7,844 bases of DNA from Vulcanimicrobiota bacterium (GTDB lineage Bacteria > Vulcanimicrobiota > Vulcanimicrobiia > Vulcanimicrobiales > Vulcanimicrobiaceae). This document shows positions 1-5,660 of this stretch, in pieces. The number at the start of each line of letters is the position of its first letter. Within the stretch, counting starts at the first letter, position 1. Made by a program: the position numbers and the translations under genes. The notes beneath the pieces are model-generated. The model had not been told where the DNA came from. It saw only the letters and a list, made by a program, of their open reading frames with translations, and searched no databases. The DNA is taken from NCBI GenBank assembly GCA_019233165.1, contig JAFAMS010000263.1, positions 1-7,844 of the forward strand. The letters run 5' to 3'.

Positions 1-1248
1 CTCGGAATCGCCGATACGATCGTGATCGGCGTCCTCGGGACGGTCGCCCTCGCGGCGATCAGCGCCGCGACGAGCGTCTTCATCGTCCTCGCGATCGGCC
101 TGTGGGCGTTCCCGAACGCCGCGCGCATCATGGGAGCGCAAGCGCTCGGCGCCGGCGATCCGCGCCGGTTCGGGCGGATCGTCCGCTCGTCGATTATCGC
201 ACCGCTTGCCGTGGCGGCGGCGGCGGCGTTCGTTTCAACCTTCGCGGCGGCGCCGCTCATGGGAGCGCTGCTCGGCGGGATCCCCGCTCGCGATGCGGCG
301 GCGCACTATCTGATCCTGCGATCGATCTCGTTGATCCCGATTGCAATCAGCAATCACGCGATCGCAGCATTCAGCGCGGCCGGCGATGCGCGCCTCGCGC
401 CGCGGACGCTCGCGATCATCAACGTGATCCACATCCCGCTGCTCGTCGTCTTGGCGCTCGGCGTCGGGACCCACGTTCCCCTCGGCCTCTTCGGCGCCGG
501 CCTTTCGTCGCTGATCTCCGAGTGCGTCGGAAGCTTCTACTGCCTGTGGGCGGTAGCGCGGCGGCCCGCATACCATATCCTCGAGCCCGGGATCGATCCC
601 GCGATCGCGCGCACCGCAACGACGATCGCGCTCCCCGATTTCGTCACGCTCTGTCTCCTCCTGATCCCGGATGCGATCACGGTCGCGTTCATCGCGCCGC
701 TCGGCGCGGTCGCCGTCGCAGCCTTTCGTGCGTTCACGCTCGTCACCGACGCGACGTGGGCGGTCCCCGGCGCGTTCGGCGACGCGATTCAGATCGTCGT
801 GGGACAACGGATCGGCGCCGGGGATCTCGCCGGCGCAAGAAGCTTCATCGCGAGCGCGAACCGGCTGGCGGTCGTCGTCGGCAGCGTCGTTGCGGTCGTC
901 TTTATAGCGCTGGCATGGCCGCTCACGGCGCTCGTGACGCTGAGCCCGATGCTCGCGAGCGTCGCGGCGCTTCCGCTCGCGCTGCACCTCACGACGCTCC
1001 CGATCAAATCGCTCGGCGTCGCGATGATCGCTCCGATTCGCGCGGCCGGCGACACGCGCTTCGCGATGTGGAACGGGGTGCTCGGGGCTGCGGTTGCGAT
1101 CGCGGCGATTGCGTTCTGCACGCAGACGCTGCATTTGGGCTTGTATGCGATCGGGATCGCGTGGATCGTCTCGTGGACCCTGCGAACGCTGCTTTCGTGG
1201 CTAAAGCTGCGGACGGGCGATTGGGAGCGGCGACGGCTGACGGCTTAG
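1..1248 (+). CDS. MATE-family multidrug/Na+(H+)-coupled efflux transporter, 5'-truncated
   Basis: Inner-membrane antiporter of the MATE (NorM/DinF-like) family, predicted to export organic cations or metabolites in exchange for Na+ or H+; the substrate cannot be read from sequence. The frame is open from base 1, with no start codon before the edge. The GTG at 22 is probably internal, because the residues before it (LGIADTIVIG) already match the family's TM1 motif, whose conserved Asp is present. About 415 residues are visible against a usual 440-460, so only some 25-40 N-terminal residues are missing. The protein is almost entirely hydrophobic helices. The two pseudo-symmetric halves each carry the family's 'GAGDtR'-like turn: SAAGDARLAP in the first half and RAAGDTRFAM in the second. 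It ends with TAG at 1246-1248, overlapping the tail of the convergent phosphatase gene by 48 bases. Family assignment is firm; transported compound unknown. Confidence 0.88.
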   Translation, partial: LGIADTIVIGVLGTVALAAISAATSVFIVLAIGLWAFPNAARIMGAQALGAGDPRRFGRIVRSSIIAPLAVAAAAAFVSTFAAAPLMGALLGGIPARDAAAHYLILRSISLIPIAISNHAIAAFSAAGDARLAPRTLAIINVIHIPLLVVLALGVGTHVPLGLFGAGLSSLISECVGSFYCLWAVARRPAYHILEPGIDPAIARTATTIALPDFVTLCLLLIPDAITVAFIAPLGAVAVAAFRAFTLVTDATWAVPGAFGDAIQIVVGQRIGAGDLAGARSFIASANRLAVVVGSVVAVVFIALAWPLTALVTLSPMLASVAALPLALHLTTLPIKSLGVAMIAPIRAAGDTRFAMWNGVLGAAVAIAAIAFCTQTLHLGLYAIGIAWIVSWTLRTLLSWLKLRTGDWERRRLTA

Positions 1249-1998
1249 GAGCTCGCGCATCTCGCCGTGCACTTTTCCGTTCGTCGCCAAGATCGAGCGG
1301 CAATACGGATCGAACGCACCGCCGTCGGCGGCCGTGACGGCTCCGCCGGCTTCGCGGACGATGAGCGATCCTGCGGCGACGTCCCAAGGGCTGAGTCCGA
1401 ATTCCCAAAACGCCTCGAAGCGTCCACACGCCGTGAACGCCAAATCGAGCGCGGCGGCGCCGTCGCGCCGGACGGCGTGCGCGACGCCGGAGAGCGCCTG
1501 GAAGTGGGGCATGTTTATCGCGAACTCCGCCGGAGTGAACCCGGTGCAGAGGAGCGCGTCGGCGACGCGCTCGACGTCCGAGACGCGAATCGGCTCGTCG
1601 CCCAAGCGCGCGCCGGATCCGCGTTCGGCGGCGTAGAGCTCTCCGAGCTTCGGCGCGAAGACGACGCCCGCGACGAGCTCGCCGCCGATCTCACATCCGA
1701 TCGAGACGCAGAACAGCGGATACGTGTGCGCGAAGTTCGTCGTACCGTCGAGCGGATCGATGAACCACCGCTCGGTCGAGCTTCCGGCATGAACGCCGCT
1801 CTCTTCGCCGACGATCGTCGCGTGGGGCGAGGCCTTGCGGATTCGCTCGACGATCAACGCCTCGCTCGCGCGATCCGCGACCGTGACGAGATCGGCTCGC
1901 CGCGATTTCTCTTCGAAGGCGAGGTGGCGTCCGAAATATTCGAGGAGCAGCGCGCCGGCCTCGCGCGCACATTCGAGCGCGAGGTTCAGCGGCTCCAT
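1201..1998 (-). CDS. Inositol monophosphatase family protein (SuhB-like)
   Basis: Predicted cytoplasmic Mg2+-dependent phosphatase of 265 residues, the usual family length. It probably hydrolyses inositol-1-phosphate or a related sugar or nucleotide phosphate. All three metal-site motifs are intact: DLVTVAD at 36-42, GEES at 64-67 (Glu65), and WFIDPLDGTTNF at 78-89 with Asp81, Asp84, Gly85 and Thr86. The C-terminal WDVAAG at 205-210 supplies the last catalytic Asp206. The frame stays open far upstream (to about 3048), but that stretch is Arg-rich read-through antisense to nothing and within the hydrolase gene. The ATG at 1998 gives a family-length protein and sits 13 bases inside the end of the upstream hydrolase gene. 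No convincing Shine-Dalgarno precedes it, which fits translational coupling. The last 48 bases overlap the convergent MATE gene. The exact substrate (inositol-P, PAP, FBP, histidinol-P) is not resolved, although the WFIDPLDGTTNFAH form favours the IMPase/SuhB branch. Confidence 0.92.
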   Translation of the reverse strand: MEPLNLALECAREAGALLLEYFGRHLAFEEKSRRADLVTVADRASEALIVERIRKASPHATIVGEESGVHAGSSTERWFIDPLDGTTNFAHTYPLFCVSIGCEIGGELVAGVVFAPKLGELYAAERGSGARLGDEPIRVSDVERVADALLCTGFTPAEFAINMPHFQALSGVAHAVRRDGAAALDLAFTACGRFEAFWEFGLSPWDVAAGSLIVREAGGAVTAADGGAFDPYCRSILATNGKVHGEMRELLSRQPSPLPIARPQL

Positions 1999-2900
1999 GC
2001 GTACTCGCGCGAGACGCTTTTCCGCGCGACGTGGCGGACCAGCCAGTCGCGCCGCTCTTCGATCGCGGCCGGGATCATGAGGTCGTGTCCGGCCTCGTCG
2101 TAAATCCGCAGCGTCTTCGGTCCCTTGTCGGCAACGTAGAAGTCGGCGAACTTCTTCGGCGGAACGTAGAAGTCGTGGCGCGCGAATTGAAAGAGCGCGT
2201 CGGCGATCGAGGCTTCCCGCAGATACAGCACGGGATCGAGCGGCCCCATCTGCGCGCGATACGCGTCGACGTTCGGCGGCGGTTTCCCGTACAAATACCA
2301 ATCGTTGAAGCTGGTCGTGCCGGCCATGAACGCGTAGTAGCGCGCGCGGCGGTCGACGCCCGAAAGCACCGCGCCGTACATCGCCCCGAAGTCGTGACCG
2401 ACGTACGCGATCGCGTTCGAGTCGACACCCTTCTGCAGCAAGAGGACGTCGAGCGCGCGCCGCAGCTCTTTGACCTGCTCGATCGAGTTCGCGTAGTCGG
2501 TCGCGTGCGTGCGGCCGCGTGAGTACCAGTCGCGCGCCGACCACATTGCGTCCGGGAGAACGGAGACGATCCCGCGGCGAGCGAGCGCGAGCGCGTCGTC
2601 GAGGAACTCCTCGCGGTTCGAGTCTTCCTCGCCGAGCCAATGCACCATCAGCACGCCGCCGAAGGGACCGTTCCCGTCCGGCGTCACGACGTACGCCTTT
2701 GCTACCCCTCCGGCCGCCTTCGGGATCTCGATGTCGCGGACCAGGACGCCTTGCATCCGGCGCTGGCGCAACACCGGCGGCGCGGCCGCTATGCGCGCGT
2801 AATCGAACGTCGAAGGCGGCAACGGGTCTGCCGCGCGCGCGGCGCCCGGTGTCGCCGCTGCGAGCACGAACGCCACGAACAGAGGCGAGAGAGAACGCAT
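1986..2900 (-). CDS. Exported dienelactone-hydrolase-like alpha/beta hydrolase with Asp at the nucleophile position
   Basis: Protein of 304 residues with an N-terminal signal peptide: MRSLSPLFVAFVLAAATPGA, then an ARA-A cleavage-like site near residues 21-24. It is therefore likely periplasmic or secreted. The body resembles the DLH/acetyl-xylan-esterase group of alpha/beta hydrolases: a core strand GGVLMVHWLG at 81-90 (His87 in the oxyanion-hole loop), a DALALARRGIVSVLPD segment at 102-117, a nucleophile elbow GHDFG at 168-172, a candidate acid at Asp243 (RHDFYVP), and a C-terminal DEAGHDL with His272. The elbow carries Asp170 where dienelactone hydrolases have Cys and esterases have Ser; GHD(W/F)G is the pattern of epoxide hydrolases and haloalkane dehalogenases. 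ATG at 2900 was chosen because the signal peptide begins there; an AAAGG sequence lies about 11 bases upstream. It is first in a leftward pair with the phosphatase (13-base overlap). The hydrolase fold is confident, the substrate unknown. Confidence 0.8.
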   Translation of the reverse strand: MRSLSPLFVAFVLAAATPGAARAADPLPPSTFDYARIAAAPPVLRQRRMQGVLVRDIEIPKAAGGVAKAYVVTPDGNGPFGGVLMVHWLGEEDSNREEFLDDALALARRGIVSVLPDAMWSARDWYSRGRTHATDYANSIEQVKELRRALDVLLLQKGVDSNAIAYVGHDFGAMYGAVLSGVDRRARYYAFMAGTTSFNDWYLYGKPPPNVDAYRAQMGPLDPVLYLREASIADALFQFARHDFYVPPKKFADFYVADKGPKTLRIYDEAGHDLMIPAAIEERRDWLVRHVARKSVSREYAWSR

Positions 2901-2906
2901 CGCGGG

Positions 2907-2936
2907 TTGACCCTTTCTTCGAGGGCTTTATATACT
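2907..2936 (+). promoter_or_regulatory. Sigma70-type promoter for the MgtE-N/Nramp unit
   Basis: TTGACC (2907-2912) and TATACT (2931-2936) are each one mismatch from the TTGACA/TATAAT consensus and lie 18 bases apart. Expected transcription start is near 2943, leaving a leader of about 57 bases before the GTG at 3000. It stands out as AT-rich in a GC-rich window and lies in the only divergent intergenic region. The -35 box sits inside a short inverted repeat GGGT-TG-ACCC (2904-2913). The same TATATA block could serve the leftward hydrolase gene, but I see no good -35 on that strand. Confidence 0.6.
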
Positions 2937-2981
2937 TTAAGGAAGAGGCCGGGCTCGAAAAGCGACCGGCTTTGATTTTGG

Positions 2982-2993
2982 GGAGGGGGTGAT
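2982..2993 (+). promoter_or_regulatory. Strong ribosome binding site fixing the GTG start at 3000
   Basis: The sequence GGAGGGGGTGAT is close to the full 16S anti-Shine-Dalgarno complement (AGGAGGTGAT) and ends 6 bases before the GTG at 3000. It decides this start over later in-frame codons. A small inverted repeat, AAAGC (2959-2963) and GCTTT (2969-2973) around a five-base loop, lies just upstream in the leader. It is too short to call a riboswitch. Confidence 0.7.
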
Positions 2994-2999
2994 ACTGCC

Positions 3000-4295
3000 G
3001 TGCCGTTCCAAGAGGGGTTTTTGTCCGAGATCGTCGGGAAACCCGCAATCGTCGTCGACGCGCACGGTGCGAAGTCGATCGGCAAAGTGACCGACTTCGT
3101 GGTGACCGAGCCGCAGAACACCTTCCCCAAGGTCGACTCGATCGTCGTACGCACCAATCGAGGCAGCGTCCTGGCGCCTAGCGAGACGGTCTCGGATATC
3201 GACGCGAAGGGCGTTTTTCTGCGCGCGCAGCCGACGCAGATCTGTCCGCAGGAAGACGAGGCGCTCTACCTCGTCGAGGACCTCTTCGACAAGCAGATCG
3301 TCGACGTCGACGGCCGCAAGCTCGTTCGCATCAACGACCTGGAGATCGCGAACACGGGCGGGACCCTTCGCGTGGTCGCCGCCGACATCGGCCTCTCAGG
3401 GCTGCTGCGGCGGCTCGGGATCAAGCGCATCGCGCCGGGGTTGCTCGACCGGATCCCGCGCTCGCTGATCTCGTGGAACGACGTGGCGCCGATCGACAGC
3501 TTGAACCCGACCGACGTCCGGCTTTCGGTCTCGCAAGCCAAGCTCGCGCGCTTGCATCCCTCGGATCTTGCCGCGATCATCGGCGACCTCTCGACGAACG
3601 ATGCGGCCCGCGTTCTCCATCATCTCGACGACGAGACCGCCGCCGACGCGCTGGAGCATCTGGAGCCGGAAAAGCAGCGCACGCTGCTCGAGGAAGTCGG
3701 GACCGAACGCGCCGCCGACATCATCGAGGAAATGGACGCCGACGACGCGGCGGACCTTCTCTCGGAACTTCCGGAGACGCAGCAGCACGAGCTGCTCGCG
3801 GAGATGGAACCGGAGACCGCCGGCGACTTGCGCGAGCTCGTCAGCTACGCCGAAGACAGTGCGGGCGGCCTTATGACGACCGACTACGTCTGGATCTATC
3901 CGCACCGCACCGTCGCGGCGACGATCGACGAGCTCCGGCAGATCGCTCCCGAGACCGAGTTCGTCTACTACTTGTACGTGGTCGATCAAACCGAAACGCT
4001 GCTCGGCGTCCTTTCGCTGCGGACGCTGCTCCTCGCGAACCCGACCGACACGATCCACGCGATCATGGACACGGACGTCGTTCACGCCTCGCCCGATACG
4101 CCGGCACAAGACGTGGCGGGCACGATTGCGCGCTACGATTTGATGGCGTGCCCGATCGTCGACGAGCACGGGAAGATTCTCGGCATCGTCACGGTCGACG
4201 ACGCGATCGACGCGATCCTTCCCGAAAAACTCAAACGCAAGCTTCCGCGGTTCACGCACCGCCACAAGCATCAGCAGCCCGCCGCAGTAGAATAG
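3000..4295 (+). CDS. Soluble PRC-barrel / MgtE N-terminal / CBS-pair protein (putative Mg2+ sensor), no channel domain
   Basis: Protein of 431 residues, predicted cytoplasmic. Two PRC-barrel-like beta segments come first: about 10-75 (IVGKPAIVVDAHGAKSIGKV) and 90-165 (VEDLFDKQIVDVDGRKLVRI). Next is an MgtE N-terminal superhelix at about 181-285, with acidic helical repeats such as HPSDLAAIIGDLSTNDAARV and IIEEMDADDAADLLSELP. The MgtE hallmark linker SYAEDSAGGLMTTDYV (282-297) leads into two CBS motifs, at about 292-350 and 355-410, the latter ending GIVTVDDAIDAI. In true MgtE this is the cytosolic part that binds Mg2+ and gates the pore. Here the protein stops after a short basic/His tail and has no transmembrane helix, so it cannot be a channel itself. 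The transporter gene begins one base after its TAG. I infer a Mg2+-responsive regulatory partner of that transporter. Domain calls are firm, the role inferred. Confidence 0.87.
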   Translation: MPFQEGFLSEIVGKPAIVVDAHGAKSIGKVTDFVVTEPQNTFPKVDSIVVRTNRGSVLAPSETVSDIDAKGVFLRAQPTQICPQEDEALYLVEDLFDKQIVDVDGRKLVRINDLEIANTGGTLRVVAADIGLSGLLRRLGIKRIAPGLLDRIPRSLISWNDVAPIDSLNPTDVRLSVSQAKLARLHPSDLAAIIGDLSTNDAARVLHHLDDETAADALEHLEPEKQRTLLEEVGTERAADIIEEMDADDAADLLSELPETQQHELLAEMEPETAGDLRELVSYAEDSAGGLMTTDYVWIYPHRTVAATIDELRQIAPETEFVYYLYVVDQTETLLGVLSLRTLLLANPTDTIHAIMDTDVVHASPDTPAQDVAGTIARYDLMACPIVDEHGKILGIVTVDDAIDAILPEKLKRKLPRFTHRHKHQQPAAVE

Positions 4296-4296
4296 A

Positions 4297-5619
4297 ATGA
4301 GCGCCGACGCGACGCCGGTCGAGGCGAGGACCCGCGCGGCTCGCCGCAGAGGGTTGTGGCCTGCAATGCTCGCGCTGCTCTCGATCGTCGGCCCGGGGAT
4401 CATCACGGCCAGCGCCGACAACGACGTAGGCGGGATCTCGACCTACTCGCAAGCCGGGGCGCAATTCGGCTACCCCATCCTTTGGACGCTGATCCCGATC
4501 ACGATCGCGCTGATCGTCGTGCAGGAGATGGCCGCCCGAATGGGCGCGGTAACCGGCAAGGGACTCTCCGGGTTGATCCGCGAGAACTTCGGCGTCCGCT
4601 GGGCAGCGGTTCTCGGCATGGCATTCGTCGCCTCGAACATCTTCACGACGGCGGCGGAGTTCGCAGGCGTGGCGACCGCGAGCGAGATCTTTCACGTCTC
4701 GCGTTTCATCGCAGTACCGCTGGCGGCGATCCTCGTGTTCTTCTTGATCTTGCGAGCGGACCGCAAAACGAGCGAGCGCGTCTTCTTGGTCGCTTCGGCG
4801 CTGTACTTTTCGTACGTGATCTCCGGCTTCAAGTCGGAGCCGCACTGGCCCGACGTCTGGCGCGGCTTCTTCGTCCCGAGCTTCGAGAGCGATCCGGCGT
4901 ACCTTTGGATGGTGATCGGCCTCGTCGGAACGACGATCTCGCCCTGGATGTGCTTTTACATTCAGGCCGCGATCGTCGAAAAGGGAATCCGCGTCCGCGA
5001 CTATCCGCTCTCGCGCATCGACGTGATCTTCGGCTGCTTCGTGACCGACTTCATGTCGTTCTTCATGATCCTTTGCACCGCGGCTACGATCTTCGTTTTC
5101 AACGCGGCTCATCCGCACGCACAGCCGATCGTGATCAATCAAGCCGCCGACGCGGCCGTCGCGCTCCAGCCGCTTGCCGGTCAGTTCGCTTCGATTCTCT
5201 TTGCGTTCGGAATTCTGAATGCGGGGCTGTTCACTGCCTCGATCCTCCCGCTCTCGACCGCGTACTACGTTTGCGAAGCCGGGGGCTTCGAAGCGGGCGT
5301 CGACCATCGTTTTCGCGAGGCGCCGGTTTTTTTCACGCTCTATGCGGCCGTCATCGCAATCGGCGCGCTCCTCGTGCTGATCCCCGGGATCCCGCTCTTG
5401 CAGGTGATCCTCTACTCGCAGATCGTCTCCGGCGTGCTCCTCCCGTTCCTGCTCGTCTTCATGCTCATCCTGGTCAACAAGCGATCGCTCATGGGGGAGC
5501 ACGTCAACAGCCGCACGTTCAATGCGATCGCCTGGGCGACGGCGGTGATCGTCGGCGGGATCACGCTGCTCTCGGTTTACCAGTCAATCGCCCCGCTCGT
5601 GGGGGGAAAGAGCGCGTAG
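4297..5619 (+). CDS. Nramp-family (SLC11-like) divalent metal transporter with non-canonical metal site
   Basis: Integral membrane protein of 440 residues, about 11 helices, LeuT-like Nramp fold. TM1 (GPGIITASADNDVGGISTYS, 32-51) aligns without gaps to the canonical GPxFLVAVGYIDPGNFATN. Asp43 is retained, the DPGN Pro is Val44 and the DPGN Asn is Gly46. TM6 (GTTISPWMCFYIQ, 211-223) aligns to GATIMPHVIYLHS: Ala becomes Thr212, the metal-ligand Met becomes Ser215, and the two His become Trp217 and Ile222. In TM3 the conserved Asp appears to be Ala128. These losses of the soft ligand and the proton-path residues argue against a standard MntH Mn2+/Fe2+ symporter and recall Nramp-related Mg2+ transporters. 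ATG at 4297 begins one base after the stop of the MgtE-N/CBS gene with no good Shine-Dalgarno, indicating coupling. Fold certain; metal specificity inferred from by-eye alignment. Confidence 0.9.
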   Translation: MSADATPVEARTRAARRRGLWPAMLALLSIVGPGIITASADNDVGGISTYSQAGAQFGYPILWTLIPITIALIVVQEMAARMGAVTGKGLSGLIRENFGVRWAAVLGMAFVASNIFTTAAEFAGVATASEIFHVSRFIAVPLAAILVFFLILRADRKTSERVFLVASALYFSYVISGFKSEPHWPDVWRGFFVPSFESDPAYLWMVIGLVGTTISPWMCFYIQAAIVEKGIRVRDYPLSRIDVIFGCFVTDFMSFFMILCTAATIFVFNAAHPHAQPIVINQAADAAVALQPLAGQFASILFAFGILNAGLFTASILPLSTAYYVCEAGGFEAGVDHRFREAPVFFTLYAAVIAIGALLVLIPGIPLLQVILYSQIVSGVLLPFLLVFMLILVNKRSLMGEHVNSRTFNAIAWATAVIVGGITLLSVYQSIAPLVGGKSA

Positions 5620-5626
5620 CATGCAA

Positions 5627-5656
5627 CCCTATCCTCTGAAGAGAGGTCACGTAGGG
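5627..5656 (+). promoter_or_regulatory. Two-tier hairpin enclosing the candidate RBS of the PucR-type gene
   Basis: Between the Nramp stop and the next GTG, CCTCT (5633-5637) pairs with AGAGG (5642-5646) around a GAAG loop. Outside it, CCCTA (5627-5631) pairs with TAGGG (5652-5656), leaving a 1-base bulge on one side and 5 bases on the other. The AGAGG arm is the only Shine-Dalgarno-like sequence for the GTG at 5661, 14 bases away. There is no T-tract, so it is not a classical terminator. It could be a leader structure limiting translation, a protein site, or chance. Confidence 0.35.
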
Positions 5657-5660
5657 CCAA

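Noticed and set aside
102..1337. Plus-strand alternative frame of 411 codons over the MATE gene
   Set aside because: Extremely Arg-rich translation without hydrophobic segments; a frame shadow of the MATE gene.
2943..2999. Mg2+ riboswitch (M-box) in the leader of the MgtE-N gene
   Set aside because: The leader is only about 57 bases and shows no multi-stem architecture; M-box elements are far longer.
1999..3048. In-frame N-terminal extension giving a 615-residue minus-strand protein ending in the inositol phosphatase
   Set aside because: The extension is Arg-rich, has no recognisable domain, lies out of frame within the well-supported hydrolase gene, and would extend past that gene's promoter region. 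The phosphatase domain is complete from 1998.
3396..4421. Minus-strand open frame of 341 codons opposite the MgtE-N/CBS gene
   Set aside because: No domain recognisable, Arg/Val/Asp-rich antisense artefact; the sense strand shows full MgtE_N and CBS motifs.
4252..5502. Minus-strand open frame of 416 codons opposite the Nramp gene
   Set aside because: Its product is a low-complexity run of Arg, Asp, Glu and His with no motif, as expected from reading the antisense of GC-rich coding DNA. The plus strand encodes a clear membrane transporter.
5601..5660. Rho-independent terminator after the Nramp gene
   Set aside because: A hairpin is present but it is not followed by a T-tract; TAGGGCCAAGTG follows instead.
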